A stretch of 64,000 nt of DNA from Rhodospirillales bacterium (GCA_014323865.1 JACONG010000010.1:248001-312000); one strand, 5' to 3'; shown: positions 1-9,436, numbered from the stretch's first letter. Program-made: numbers and translations. Notes: generated by a model from the sequence alone, not told the origin.

Positions 1-1
1 C

Positions 2-1717
2 GTCGCCAATGTCGACGAGGTCGTTGCCCTGATCCGCAACGCGGCCGACCCGCAGGAGGCACGCGCGGGCCTCATGGCGCGCACATGGCCGCTGGGCGAC
101 ATCCTGCCGCTCATCGCCCTGGTCGAGGGCGAGGAAATCGCGGCCAGGGTCGAGGCGGACGGGTTCTGTATGCTCTCCGAAGAGCAGGCGCGTGCGATCC
201 TCGATCTGCGCCTGCACCGCCTGACCGGTCTGGAGCGCGACAGGATTGCCGCGGAGCTTGGGGAGCTCGGCGCGCACATTGCCGACTACCTCGACATCCT
301 GCGCTCGCGCGAACGCCTGATGAGCGTGATCCGCGCGGAACTGTCCGAGCTGCGCGAGCGTTTCGCCGATGAGCGCCGCACGGAGATCAGCGACGCCGCC
401 GCCGATCAGGACGATGAGGACCTGATCCGGCCCGAGGACATGGTCGTCACCGTGAGCCACAAGGGTTATGTCAAGCGCGTGCCGCTCGCGACCTATCGCG
501 CACAGAAGCGCGGCGGCAAGGGGCGCAGCGGCATGGCGACGCGCGACGAGGATTTCGTCAGCCGCGTCTTTGTCGTCAACACCCATGCCTGGTTGCTCTT
601 CTTCTCGACCTCCGGACTGGTCTACCGCCTCAAGACCTACCGCCTGCCCATGGCGACGCCGCAGGCGCGCGGCAAGGCCTTCGTCAACCTGCTGCCGCTC
701 GACGAGGGCGAGACCATTTCCACCGTTCTGCCGATGCCGCTCGACGAGGAGAGCTGGGACAGGCTTCACATCATGTTCGCCACGGCCCACGGCTCGGTCC
801 GCCGCAACCGGCTGTCGGACTTCGCCAACATCCGTGCCAACGGCCTGATCGCCATGAAGCTCGGGCACGGCGAACGACTGATCGGCGTGGAGACCTGCCG
901 CGACGATCGGGACGTGCTGCTGTTCACCCGCCAGGGCCGCTGCATCCGTTTCCGTGTCGGCGATATCCGCCTGTTCGCGGGCCGCACCTCGTCGGGCGTG
1001 CGCGGCATCCGTCTCGCCGGGGGCGACGAGGTTCTGGGCATGACGATCCTCGACCATGTCGAGGTCGACGCTGCCACGCGCAGGGCTTTCTTCAGGCGCG
1101 TCAGCCAGGAACGGCGCGCCGACGACATGGATGAGGCCGACGACGCCAGCGAGGACGCCAGCGAGGACGTCGCCCTTGCGGATGCGGTCTACGACGATCT
1201 GAAATCCCGTGAACAGTTCCTTCTGACGATGGCCAGCGACGGCTTCGGCAAGCGCAGTTCGGCCTACGACTACCGGGTGACGGGCCGCGGCGGAAAGGGC
1301 ATCGGGAACATGAACCTCGATCGCGGCGGGGAGACGCCGCGCGCCGAGGTGGTCGCCGCATTCCCTGTCGGGCAAAGCGATCAGGTCGTTCTGGTCTCCG
1401 ATGGCGGCCAGCTCATCCGCAGCGCTGTCGATGAAATCCGCATCACCGGGCGTTGCTCCCGTGGCGTCACCGTGTTCCGGGTCGCCGGGGACGAACGGGT
1501 TGTGTCGGTCGCGCGCATCGACGACGAGGCCGACGACGAAGACAACGAGGAGGCCCCGGACGAAGACATCGACGAAAACAGCACGTCGCCGCAAGGCGCG
1601 CTGGAAACCGGGACTCCCTCCGGCCCCCCAACACCCCAAGACGAAACACCGCAAGACCGAACACCGCAAGACCGAACGCCACAAGACGAAACGCCGGGAG
1701 AGGAAACGCGGAAATGA
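2..1717 (+). CDS. gyrA: DNA gyrase subunit A, C-terminal part (5' truncated by window edge)
   Basis: This is the C-terminal 571 residues of GyrA, the DNA-breaking subunit of gyrase that introduces negative supercoils. The frame is open from base 2, so the N-terminal active-site tyrosine domain lies outside the window. A GyrA box (QKRGGKG, near base 508) marks the start of the C-terminal DNA-wrapping beta-pinwheel, and later blades repeat the pattern, for example RGGKGIGN near 1289. The acidic, low-complexity tail carries four near-copies of TPQDxTP, encoded by short tandem repeats at about 1630-1698. Tails of this length vary between species and are probably disordered. The stop codon overlaps the coaD start (ATGA), so the two genes are probably co-transcribed and translationally coupled. 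Confidence 0.97.
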   Translation, partial: VANVDEVVALIRNAADPQEARAGLMARTWPLGDILPLIALVEGEEIAARVEADGFCMLSEEQARAILDLRLHRLTGLERDRIAAELGELGAHIADYLDILRSRERLMSVIRAELSELRERFADERRTEISDAAADQDDEDLIRPEDMVVTVSHKGYVKRVPLATYRAQKRGGKGRSGMATRDEDFVSRVFVVNTHAWLLFFSTSGLVYRLKTYRLPMATPQARGKAFVNLLPLDEGETISTVLPMPLDEESWDRLHIMFATAHGSVRRNRLSDFANIRANGLIAMKLGHGERLIGVETCRDDRDVLLFTRQGRCIRFRVGDIRLFAGRTSSGVRGIRLAGGDEVLGMTILDHVEVDAATRRAFFRRVSQERRADDMDEADDASEDASEDVALADAVYDDLKSREQFLLTMASDGFGKRSSAYDYRVTGRGGKGIGNMNLDRGGETPRAEVVAAFPVGQSDQVVLVSDGGQLIRSAVDEIRITGRCSRGVTVFRVAGDERVVSVARIDDEADDEDNEEAPDEDIDENSTSPQGALETGTPSGPPTPQDETPQDRTPQDRTPQDETPGEETRK

Positions 1718-2247
1718 GCACATGGCGGACCGCTGTCTACCCGGGATCCTTCGATCCCGTCACGACCGGGCATCTCGATATTGTCACCCGTTCGCGTCGC
1801 CTGATGGACCGCCTGATCGTCGGGGTGGCGATCAACACGGGCAAGAACCCGCTGTTCAGCTTCGACGAGCGCATGGACATGCTGCGCGACGAGCTTGCCG
1901 AACTGCCCGACGGTCCGGGTCTCGCCCGGCTTGAGGTCCGTCCGATCGAAGGCCTGCTCGTGAGTTTCGCGAAGGACTGCGGAGCCTCGGTGATCGTTCG
2001 GGGCCTGCGCGCCGTCAGCGATTTCGACTATGAGTTCCAGATGGCGGGGATGAACGCCCGCATGGAGAACGATGTCGAGACGGTCTTCCTGATGGCCTCG
2101 GAACGGCACACCTTCATCGCCTCGCGCCTCGTCAAGGAAGTCGCCCTGCTCGATGGCGATTACCGCAGTTTCGTGCCCGAGCGTGTCGGGCATCGCCTTG
2201 CTGCCGCGGTGGAACGCTATCGGGAGCGCAGGGCCGGAACGGACTGA
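1714..2247 (+). CDS. coaD: Phosphopantetheine adenylyltransferase
   Basis: CoaD (177 aa) transfers AMP from ATP to 4'-phosphopantetheine, the penultimate step of coenzyme A synthesis in the cytoplasm. The N-terminus reads YPGSFDPVTTGHLDIV, the nucleotidyltransferase signature with the HxGH-like TGHL motif. RGLRAVSDFDYEFQM and SSRLVKEVA-like ASRLVKEVA are also family motifs. The length is normal for the family. I chose the ATG at 1714 because it overlaps the gyrA stop, is preceded by a purine-rich GGGAGAGGAAA site, and puts the conserved YPGSFDP at the expected position. The same frame is open further upstream, but that stretch belongs to gyrA. Confidence 0.97.
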   Translation: MSTWRTAVYPGSFDPVTTGHLDIVTRSRRLMDRLIVGVAINTGKNPLFSFDERMDMLRDELAELPDGPGLARLEVRPIEGLLVSFAKDCGASVIVRGLRAVSDFDYEFQMAGMNARMENDVETVFLMASERHTFIASRLVKEVALLDGDYRSFVPERVGHRLAAAVERYRERRAGTD

Positions 2248-2296
2248 AGCGCCGATGCGGTCCGATGCGGCCCCCGATGAAGCCCGATGAAGCCCG

Positions 2297-3424
2297 ATGA
2301 AGGTCGACGATTTCGATTTTGAACTGCCGCGCGACCTGATCGCGCAGCACCCCGTCGAGCCGCGCGATGCCGCGCGTCTTCTGGTGGCCGGGCGCGACGG
2401 TGCCATGGATCATCGCATCTTCCGCGATCTGCCGGATCTCCTGCGTCCCGGCGACCTTCTGGTCGTCAACGACACGCGCGTGATTCCCGCGCGCCTGATC
2501 GGACGCAAGGGGGAGGGCAGGATCGAGCTCACGCTTGTCTCGCCGACGGGTGACGGAGACTGGAAGGCGCTGGCCCGCCCTGCGCGCAGGCTTTCGGACG
2601 GCACCCGCATCGACATCGCACCCGGGTTCTCCGCCGTGGTGACATCGAGGGGCGACATGGGCGACATCACCCTGTCCTTCGAGACCGGCGACGATGACCT
2701 GACGACCCTGCTCGACACGCACGGGGCCATGCCTCTGCCTCCCTATATCGAACGCCGGCGCAGCCCCCCGGGGCAAGATCCAGAGCAGGACCCGGAGCAG
2801 GACCACGGGCGCGACGATCGCACGGATTACCAGACCGTCTATGCCACCGAACCGGGCGCGGTGGCAGCGCCGACCGCGGGACTTCACTTCACCGATGCGC
2901 TGTTCGGGCGGCTTGGCGATGCCGGTATCGGCTGCGCCACCGTCACGCTGCATGTGGGCCTCGGGACGTTTCAGCCGGTCCGCGTCGAGGATACCGACGA
3001 TCACGTCATGCATGCCGAATGGGGCCGGATCGACCGCCGGACGGCGGAGCGGATCAACCGTGCCCGGGCCGCGGGCGGTCGGATCGTGGCGGTCGGCACC
3101 ACCAGCACCCGTTTGCTGGAGAGCGCTGCGACCGGGGACGGCACGATCGCACCCTTCGAGGGCGAGACCGACATTTTCATCACGCCGGGCTATCGCTTTC
3201 GCGCGGTCGATCTGATGATCACCAACTTCCATCTGCCGCGCTCGACACTCGTCATGCTGGTCTCGGCCTTTGCGGGACAGGAGACGATCCGGTCGCTCTA
3301 TCGCTCGGCGGTTGCGGAGAAGTATCGCTTTTACAGCTATGGCGATGCCTGCCTGCTCACACATGCCTGCTCACACATGCCTGTGCGGCGACCGTCGCGC
3401 CGTAGATGGAGGCGCAAGTGGTGA
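2297..3424 (+). CDS. queA: S-adenosylmethionine:tRNA ribosyltransferase-isomerase
   Basis: QueA moves the ribosyl part of SAM onto 7-aminomethyl-7-deazaguanine in tRNA to make epoxyqueuosine. The 375-residue product starts [19 protein letters not shown] and contains [29 protein letters not shown] and [10 protein letters not shown], all typical of the family. It sits directly upstream of tgt, which inserts the substrate of this enzyme. Family members normally end soon after YxFYSYGDAML. Here a perfect 14-nt tandem duplication (3353-3366 and 3367-3380) shifts the frame and adds a basic tail of about 20 residues. Removing one copy would end the protein a few codons later in another frame, at 3405. 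The catalytic core is intact. Confidence 0.95.
   Translation: MKVDDFDFELPRDLIAQHPVEPRDAARLLVAGRDGAMDHRIFRDLPDLLRPGDLLVVNDTRVIPARLIGRKGEGRIELTLVSPTGDGDWKALARPARRLSDGTRIDIAPGFSAVVTSRGDMGDITLSFETGDDDLTTLLDTHGAMPLPPYIERRRSPPGQDPEQDPEQDHGRDDRTDYQTVYATEPGAVAAPTAGLHFTDALFGRLGDAGIGCATVTLHVGLGTFQPVRVEDTDDHVMHAEWGRIDRRTAERINRARAAGGRIVAVGTTSTRLLESAATGDGTIAPFEGETDIFITPGYRFRAVDLMITNFHLPRSTLVMLVSAFAGQETIRSLYRSAVAEKYRFYSYGDACLLTHACSHMPVRRPSRRRWRRKW
3353..3380 (+). repeat. 14-nt tandem duplication at the end of queA
   Basis: Two perfect copies of CTGCTCACACATGC lie head to tail, followed by the start of a third (CTG). Because 14 is not a multiple of three, the duplication changes the reading frame of the last codons of queA and accounts for its unusual basic C-terminus. 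Confidence 0.85.
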
Positions 3425-3485
3425 TATCCTGCGGCCGGGCCCGGCTTCGCCGCCCCACATCCTCCGCCGCCCGCATCCCGCACCG

Positions 3486-4622
3486 ATGACCGGCGAGGAC
3501 ATTCACCCCTTCGCCTGGCGCGTCCTCGGGACCGAGGCCGCCGCCCGCCTCGGCGTCATCGCGACGGCGCACGGCCCGATCCGGACGCCCGCCTTCATGC
3601 CGGTCGGAACGGCCGCAACGGTGAAGGGCCTCCTGCCCGAACAGATACGCGAGGCCGGTGCCGATGCCGTGCTGGCAAACACATACCACCTGATGCTGCG
3701 TCCCGGATCCGAACGCATCGGACGTCTCGGCGGCTTGCACCGTTTCATGAACTGGCCGGGCCCGATCCTCACCGACAGCGGCGGCTTTCAGATCTTTTCG
3801 CTCCGGCAAATGAGCAGGATTGCGGAGGACGGTGCCACCTTCCGGAGCCATATCGACGGCAGCCGGCACGTGCTCACTCCGGAACGTGCCATGGCCATCC
3901 AGAACGATCTCGATGCGACCATCGCCATGGTGCTCGACGAATGCACGGAACATCCCGCAACCCATGAACGCGCCAGAGCCTCGATGGAACGCTCGATGCG
4001 CTGGGCGGCCCGCTGCAAGGCGGCGTTCGAGCCTCGTGCGGGCTATGCCCTGTTCGGCATCGTTCAGGGCGGAACCCACGAGGACCTGCGCCGGGCCTCG
4101 GCCTCGGCACTGACCGACATCGGCTTCGATGGTTATGCCGTCGGCGGCCTTGCGGTCGGCGAGGGGCAGTCCGAAATGTTCCGGATTCTGGATGCAACGG
4201 TGCCGCATCTTCCCCCCGACAGGCCGCGCTACCTCATGGGCGTGGGCCGTCCCGACGATATCCTTGGCGCGGTCGCGCGCGGCATCGACATCTTCGATTG
4301 CGTTCTGCCGACCCGCTCCGGCCGGACCGGCCAGGCCTTCACCGGTCGCGGAACGGTCAATATCCGCAACGCCCGGCATCGGGACGATCCGCGGCCGCTT
4401 GACGCGACCTTTCCGGAATCGCCCTGCTCAACCTACAGCCGCGCCTACCTGCATCATCTCTTCCGCTGCAATGAAATGCTGGGTCCGATGCTGTTGACCC
4501 TGCACAACGTGGCCTTCTATCAGAAGCTGATGGCGGACATCCGGCAGGCGCTTGCCGGGGGCACCTTCGCAACCTGGTCCGCGGCCTGTCTCAAGCGTCT
4601 TTCGAGCGGTGACATTTGTTGA
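3486..4622 (+). CDS. tgt: tRNA-guanine transglycosylase with a degenerate zinc site
   Basis: Tgt (378 aa) exchanges guanine-34 of certain tRNAs for preQ1 on the queuosine pathway. Family motifs are present: [29 protein letters not shown], and FDCVLPTR, which includes the catalytic aspartate. The structural zinc site is unusual. The family pattern is C-x-C-x2-C followed 26 residues later by H. Here the aligned positions are Phe309, Glu311, Cys314 and His340, so two of the four ligands are missing although the spacing is exact and SRAYLHHL follows normally. The ATG at 3486 was chosen by similarity to the family N-terminus; the frame is open further upstream. Whether the enzyme still folds and works cannot be told from sequence. 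Confidence 0.93.
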   Translation: MTGEDIHPFAWRVLGTEAAARLGVIATAHGPIRTPAFMPVGTAATVKGLLPEQIREAGADAVLANTYHLMLRPGSERIGRLGGLHRFMNWPGPILTDSGGFQIFSLRQMSRIAEDGATFRSHIDGSRHVLTPERAMAIQNDLDATIAMVLDECTEHPATHERARASMERSMRWAARCKAAFEPRAGYALFGIVQGGTHEDLRRASASALTDIGFDGYAVGGLAVGEGQSEMFRILDATVPHLPPDRPRYLMGVGRPDDILGAVARGIDIFDCVLPTRSGRTGQAFTGRGTVNIRNARHRDDPRPLDATFPESPCSTYSRAYLHHLFRCNEMLGPMLLTLHNVAFYQKLMADIRQALAGGTFATWSAACLKRLSSGDIC

Positions 4623-4734
4623 GTGATGCGAAACTTGGGGGGTGTTTTGATGGGAAACTCTTTGCGCAAAAATGACCGGATCGCGCTGGATTCAACAAGA
4701 TGTTGAAATCATCAACACCGCGTCGGGGATTGGA
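4623..4734. other. Short spacer between tgt and the phage remnant
   Basis: There is no gene here. A small inverted repeat (TGTTGA, 5-nt gap, TCAACA) lies near 4698-4714 and could help end tgt transcription, but it has no T-run. Confidence 0.3.
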
Positions 4735-5085
4735 TCAGGGTGCTGTGGTGGCGTCGTCGAGTGCTTTGAGGACGATGCGCGAGATGGCGTCCTGGTCTTC
4801 GTCGGAGAGTCCGAGAAAGGGTCTTGCGGGGATGTTGCCTTTGGTCGCGCCGAACTGGTGTGTTGCGGCGTAGACCGAGGGCGAGCCGATGGTGACCTCG
4901 TCGGCTGTGGCGCGGTAGGCGATGTTGCCGCGAAGGAAGCCTCGCCATGTGAGCACCTTGTCGCGGTTGCGCTTCTTGCGGCCCTTCGTCGTCTCGCTGA
5001 GCGGTGCCCAAGGCTGCCCGTCCGGATCGGTCTGGGTGCGGAAGCGCTCGCGGGTCGTGTTGAGCAGGTGCTCGCCGATTGATGA
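4735..5085 (-). pseudogene. Phage virion morphogenesis protein (Mu gpG type), C-terminal fragment
   Basis: This open frame on the minus strand has no proper start. It reads IGEHLLNTTRERF, then DPDGQPWAPLS, then YAATHQFGA and IPARPFLGLSDEDQDAI, the typical C-terminal two thirds of the phage virion morphogenesis family (Phage_tail_S), which completes tails or joins heads to tails. A stop codon lies just before SSIGEH, so the first roughly 35 residues are missing. A matching N-terminal piece lies at 9553-9666 on the same strand. The simplest reading is one gene split by the roughly 4.5 kb in between. Confidence 0.75.
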
Positions 5086-5091
5086 TCATCG

Positions 5092-5872
5092 TCAGAACAG
5101 CGTTGGCTCATCAACTCCGTCTAGGCGAACCACACCGTTGATCAGCCAAGTATCTGGATACAACGAATGTGTGCCCATGGCGAAGAGCATCCCTTTTTTG
5201 GGATAATCCTCGCCATAAACACGCTGAATTTTCGCCAGCGCTTCCTCGCCACCATACTCCTTGGCCCAACGATAATAGGTCGCCTCGGTCTCCCAATCTT
5301 GGCATGTACCCTCTCTTTCTCCGTCATCAGTGCGATATTTGTACTTGAATCGATATGGGCATGGCTCGTAAGGAATAATAGGCGTTGTATTGAAAAGTTC
5401 GGCCTGGCGCCGCAAAGCCTCAAACTTCTCATTCTCATTTTTGACTTCCTTGGTCGTCTTCTTCTCAATGCGGAAACCAATGATTTCCGCTTTCAGAAGC
5501 GCAAGACTTCGGCCTTTTGATCGCTCAGAATCAAGTCCGCTGACAATAGAACTCGCCAAGAATGTTCTTCGCTCTGACTTTTTTAGCGAGCCAACAATCT
5601 TAATGCTCCCTTGATCAACGCGGTGGCTTTCTATGCGTGGATCATCACTGGCGCGCCGACATTTGAAACGGATTCGCTGCCAACGACGGAACTTCTGCGT
5701 CTCGTCAAGGCTTCTGAATGAGATCGGATAGAGACGAAGCCAGCGTCCGTGAAGATCAATGACGGCGCAACAAACAGTCTCGCCGTGCTTCTGTCCAACC
5801 CGCGGTGCCGCCTTGATTATGACGACCGCCTCGGTCTCACCCGAACGAATGAGCTGATTCATTTTGTTCGCC
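5092..5872 (-). CDS. Conserved protein paired with DUF488, function unknown
   Basis: This 259-residue protein of unknown function is read from the ATG at 5872 (MANKMNQL); the frame is open to 5922, but that part lies inside the preceding DUF488 gene. Visible features are ETVCCAVIDLHGRWLRLYPISF near the N-terminus, a DDPRIESHRVD stretch, a basic charged middle, and a C-terminal GTCQDWETEATYYRW followed by GTHSLYPDTW. I recall this family as a frequent neighbour of DUF488 proteins, but I know of no assigned activity. The overlap with the upstream gene (about 36 nt) indicates a two-gene operon. Base composition is clearly more AT-rich than the flanking core genes, which suggests horizontal acquisition. 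Confidence 0.75.
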
Positions 5873-6340
5873 ATAACCCGTGTCAACGACTCCCCGTAAG
5901 ACACCAAGATGGCTGACTTCAAGAGCCTCGCCCCGCTTCACAAGCTCTTCGGCCACGATGGCCCTGTGACAGCACTTATGGTCACGTTCGAAGCAAAGAA
6001 GGCAGATCCTTGAGTTTGTGCCAAGTTTACTGACTTCTTCCAAGGCGGCCTGAGCATCTTCACCCATCAAATGCGCACGAAAGATTCGTTCAAAGACCTC
6101 TTTATAGCCTCGTTTTGCCGCATCCCGGCCCGCTTTCGGGTCGCCAAGGGCCCGGAAGTGAGCGTACTCAAGGCCGGCATCACTTACAGCTTGAGAAAGC
6201 GCGCGCTTTGAGAAGCCGCGCTTCCGTGAAACCGGGACTTCACGGATATCAACCAGTACGTCTACGCTGTGCAACTTCAACGTAGCGATGAAGTCCTCAA
6301 TCGACGACTTCTCATATCCGATAGTATGAACCGTGATCAT
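5837..6340 (-). CDS. DUF488 domain protein
   Basis: This 167-residue protein is a full-length DUF488 member. It starts with HTIGYEKSSIEDFI, followed by LVDIREVPVSRKRGFSK, then ALGDPKAGRD and the cysteine-histidine motif CLLCFERDHKCCHR. The biochemical role of DUF488 is not established. The conserved Arg/Asp pattern and the C-x-x-x-C-H-R end suggest an enzyme or a nucleic-acid-binding protein. It overlaps the next gene on the same strand, and the pair forms a self-contained low-GC cassette inside phage debris. Its ATG at 6340 lies 20 nt after the end of a phage tail-type fragment, so the pair may be cargo of the former prophage. Confidence 0.85.
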   Translation of the reverse strand: MITVHTIGYEKSSIEDFIATLKLHSVDVLVDIREVPVSRKRGFSKRALSQAVSDAGLEYAHFRALGDPKAGRDAAKRGYKEVFERIFRAHLMGEDAQAALEEVSKLGTNSRICLLCFERDHKCCHRAIVAEELVKRGEALEVSHLGVLRGVVDTGYGEQNESAHSFG

Positions 6341-6358
6341 CGATCCCTGCCCTGTTCG

Positions 6359-6440
6359 GTCAGAACAGGCCGAGGCGGAGGCTGTGGCCGTCGGTGGTGA
6401 GGGGGAGGCCGCGCGCGTCCTTTTCGCCGGTGAGGGTGAG
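6359..6440 (-). repeat. Copy 1 of a duplicated phage gene 3' end
   Basis: About 80 bp here are strongly similar to 11657-11738 on the same strand. Both encode a C-terminus of the form LTGEKDxxGLxLTTDGxSLRxGLF followed by stop. In both places an intact non-phage cassette starts within about 60 nt downstream on the minus strand. Confidence 0.75.
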
Positions 6441-6877
6441 GATAGTGCCGGGCGGGACCGGGGTCTCGCGGCCGGCCTCGTCGAGGATCGTGGCGGCGAC
6501 GTGGGATGTCTCGCCGTTGGGCCATGTGATCAGGGCACCGGCGGGGGTGAGGGGTGTGGGCTCGATGCCGTCGAACACCGGGGGGAGGGTGACGGTGATG
6601 CCGAGGTAGGGCTCTCGCCGGGCGGGTGGACGCCCTGCCAGACGAGCGTCAGCAGGCGGAGCAGGTCGGCGGGATCGTGACCGGGGTCGCGCACGTCGAT
6701 GCTGCAATCGTCGAGCATGATGCGGACGGGCTCGCCGCGCGCGGCCCGCTCGGCCTCGTCGTTGAGCCAGGGCACGGCGCTGTGCTCGCCCGAGAAGGTT
6801 CCGGCAACATCGTCCCAGACGATGGAGCGCAGGGTGTCGTCCTGCGGGGTGGGCAGCATGATGGTGTGTGTGGCCAT
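6360..6877 (-). pseudogene. Frameshifted phage structural-type gene
   Basis: Reading starts at an ATG (MATHTIMLPTPQDD) and runs in one frame through LLRLLTLVWQGVHPPGE near 6625. It then continues in a second frame as EPYLGITVTLPP to a stop at 6360. The break is at GAGAGCCC, where two extra bases (or one missing base) would explain the shift. Both halves look coding. The C-terminal end is repeated at 11658. I do not recognise the family; the position among phage remnants suggests a head-tail or tail accessory protein. Confidence 0.55.
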
Positions 6878-6879
6878 GG

Positions 6880-7190
6880 TCAGGGATCGTAGTGGAAGAG
6901 GACGCCGAGAACCAGATCGAGCATTTCGGGATCGCGGGCGGCCAGGGTGGCGATGTCGGCGGTCTCGATCTCGCCGGGTCAGCGTGGGGAGGTCGTAGAA
7001 GGTGAGCTGGATGGCGCGGGTGATGACCTCCGGCGCGGGGCGCTGGGTGTCGTAGCCCATCTCCGCGAGCTGGTCGCGCGAGTATTGCGCGCCGAAATAG
7101 GCATCCTCGCGACCGCGGGCGCGGCAGCCGCGCAGGCGGGCGGCTCGGCAGGGTTGATATGTATCCGGGCACCGTAGAGCGCGGCCAGCG
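6880..7190 (-). pseudogene. Second frameshifted phage gene remnant
   Basis: One frame reads YFGAQYSRDQLAEMGYDTQ and continues to YDLPTLTR near 6980. The neighbouring frame continues as GEIETADIATLAARDPEM and LVLGVLFHYDP to a TGA at 6880-6882, just before the ATG of the next remnant. A one-base slip in CCCGGCGAG would join them. The upstream end degrades into unrelated sequence near 7190. The protein is probably a phage connector or neck component, but I cannot name the family. Confidence 0.45.
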
Positions 7191-7359
7191 TCCCGCCCCT
7201 GCGATCCTTGTCAGGCCGAAACGGATCGCACCTGGCTGGAAATCGTCTGCGATTCCAGCCAGGTGCGCCAAGTGCGTAAACCCACTCCGCATCGGGAGAA
7301 ACAAGAAGTTTCAGGGGAAGTTTCAGGCGGCCATGCCGCCTGAACTCTTCCTTCGGTAC

Positions 7360-9399
7360 TCAGTTCTGGACAGCGTAAAACGCCCCGCCTGCGATATCGG
7401 TGGCTGATCCGTCTGTCGTAAAGGATCCTGTAAGTCCTCCGTGTACCAGCAACGACCCATCGTTATCGTACACGTTACCGTCCATCGACCCTCCGACCAA
7501 TGTGGTGGTGGTTGTACCATCATCATCAAGAGTGATGACACCATTCAGGGTGCTGTCAATCTCGGTTGCAGTGATCGTTCCGGAACCTGCAAGCTGCCCC
7601 GACAAGTCACCGCGCCTGAACTGCCTGAAATCGCTTGCAGATGTCGTGACCGTACCTGCACCGAAATCGGCCTCGATTGTGAGATTGCCGATGACACGAC
7701 GATCCGAGAAGAGATTGTCAGCCTTGACATATCCCGTCAGGGTACCTGTCCCAACGGGAAGAGTATCCGGGGCTTCAAGACGCCCATTCTCGACAGCTGC
7801 ATTGATGAAAGCGAGGTTGTCGATTCGCTGGAGATGTTGGAACGGTCTGATTGTTGCACCTTGACCGGCACCGCGCGGGGTTCCGAGACGCTCCAGACCG
7901 GATGCGATGTCTTTACTCCTCTCGATGGCGAAAAACTTGCCGTTGTTGATAGCAAGACTGCCTGGCGATGATCCATCGGTGATTCTGGCGACTTGTTTGG
8001 CCCCTCTTTTTTTGCCTTTAAGGCTGTTCTCGCTTGCAGGCGTATAGGTTCCTGTAACCGCTCCGAGCAACACCAGTTTGTCGCCGTTGCCGTTCCTGTG
8101 AAGCTGGCCTGTCATGTCGGCATCGACGTCTATGTCACCGATTCTACCGTCACTGAGCTTGCCATTCAGGCTGCTTGTAAATCCACCGGGGCCCGCAGCG
8201 ATCGTTCCATCACCGGAAAGGGTCCCGTAAATCCTGCCACGACCATCCCAGCCATTCGTCGGCTCACCTCTGCCCGACCACACGGATTGCTGCCAGTGCT
8301 CCCCGGTAGTGTCAACGCCATTTGCAAAGAAGTAGTTGTCAAGCCCATCGCCGGGGCGTCCGGCGGCGAACTCCCTGAAATTGCCCGCGGTTGTCGTGAC
8401 CGTACCGCTATCGAAATCCGCGTCGACTGCGAGACGGCCAAGGATATAGTTTCTGCTGCCATAGATATACTCAGACGATGTGAAGTAGTCCGTCTTTATA
8501 TATCCCGTCAAGACGCCTCTCCCGGCCGGGAGAGTCCTCGGGGCCTCAAGACGGCCAGCTTCGACAGCTGTATCGAACAGACTGAAAGCATCGACTTGCC
8601 TGAGATAAGTGGCCCGGGAGATAGTTGCTCTTGCCCCAGGTCCCTTGCTGGCGATGAGGACCATACCGGGCGCGCTGTTGTCTCTCTTGTTGGTGGCGAA
8701 AAACTTGCCGCTAGTGATATCTGCAGTTCGCGAACGTGAGATAAGTTCTGTGCGATCGCGGTTGCGTTTGACTGATATATAGGTTCCTGTAACGCCGCCG
8801 TGCACCAGGGTTGCACCACCGTTATTGGAAACCCTGCCTTCGAGATCGGCATCGACGACGATGTGGTTCGGTGAATTGCCCTCAAGAGCGCCGAGCAGAT
8901 TGCTTCTGATTTCCGTTCGGCTGATGGTTCCGCTACCCGAAAGAGTCCCGTAAAACCTGCCACGACCATTCCAGCCAAATACCCGCCGGTTGTGATGGGT
9001 GTTAAACCGATAAAAATTGCCCGCAAATGTCTTGACCGTCCCTTGACCGAAATCGGCGATGACTGCGAGATGGCCAATGAGATAGTTGGTAACAACGGCA
9101 CCGAAAAAATCGGGCACATCAGTCCGTATGTATCCCGTCAAGGTGCCTTTCCCAGCCGGAAGAGCCACCGGGGCCTCAAGACGGCCACCTGCGACAGCTT
9201 GATCAATCCGATTTATACTGTCGCGTAGTGCTCGATACACGTCCCGGTTGATTGTTACATTTCGACCGGTTTCCTTACCGCTTTTACCGTGTTGGATTTG
9301 AACGGTGGGGGCCGGATCGGTTGTACCCGGAACCTGAGCCTGGGCGGACACGCCGGCAATCAGGATCATGCCTGCAACAGCGGCTGATAACTTGTTCAT
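7360..9399 (-). CDS. Secreted protein with three tandem beta-rich modules
   Basis: The 679-residue product begins with a clear Sec signal peptide (hydrophobic MILIAGVSAQAQ, likely cut after AQA). It then contains three related modules starting at about residues 72, 282 and 539. Each opens with GRLEAPxxLPxGxGxLTGYI or a variant, followed by a DADF/EADF strand, a GRxYGTLSGxGTI turn, LVHGGVTGTY and GKFFA. This strand-and-glycine pattern resembles beta-barrel domains of TbpB/lipocalin-like surface proteins, but I cannot assign a family. There is no lipobox and no membrane anchor, so it is probably periplasmic or extracellular. It lies inside phage debris yet is intact, and has its own likely promoter (9437-9466). 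Confidence 0.8.
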   Translation of the reverse strand: MNKLSAAVAGMILIAGVSAQAQVPGTTDPAPTVQIQHGKSGKETGRNVTINRDVYRALRDSINRIDQAVAGGRLEAPVALPAGKGTLTGYIRTDVPDFFGAVVTNYLIGHLAVIADFGQGTVKTFAGNFYRFNTHHNRRVFGWNGRGRFYGTLSGSGTISRTEIRSNLLGALEGNSPNHIVVDADLEGRVSNNGGATLVHGGVTGTYISVKRNRDRTELISRSRTADITSGKFFATNKRDNSAPGMVLIASKGPGARATISRATYLRQVDAFSLFDTAVEAGRLEAPRTLPAGRGVLTGYIKTDYFTSSEYIYGSRNYILGRLAVDADFDSGTVTTTAGNFREFAAGRPGDGLDNYFFANGVDTTGEHWQQSVWSGRGEPTNGWDGRGRIYGTLSGDGTIAAGPGGFTSSLNGKLSDGRIGDIDVDADMTGQLHRNGNGDKLVLLGAVTGTYTPASENSLKGKKRGAKQVARITDGSSPGSLAINNGKFFAIERSKDIASGLERLGTPRGAGQGATIRPFQHLQRIDNLAFINAAVENGRLEAPDTLPVGTGTLTGYVKADNLFSDRRVIGNLTIEADFGAGTVTTSASDFRQFRRGDLSGQLAGSGTITATEIDSTLNGVITLDDDGTTTTTLVGGSMDGNVYDNDGSLLVHGGLTGSFTTDGSATDIAGGAFYAVQN

Positions 9400-9436
9400 G
9401 GTCTATCCCCTCCATGGGTTGTTCCAAGACGGCCAC

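Noticed and set aside
4672-5082. A plus-strand gene opposite the gpG fragment
   Set aside because: The minus strand carries clear virion-morphogenesis motifs; the plus frame is low-complexity.
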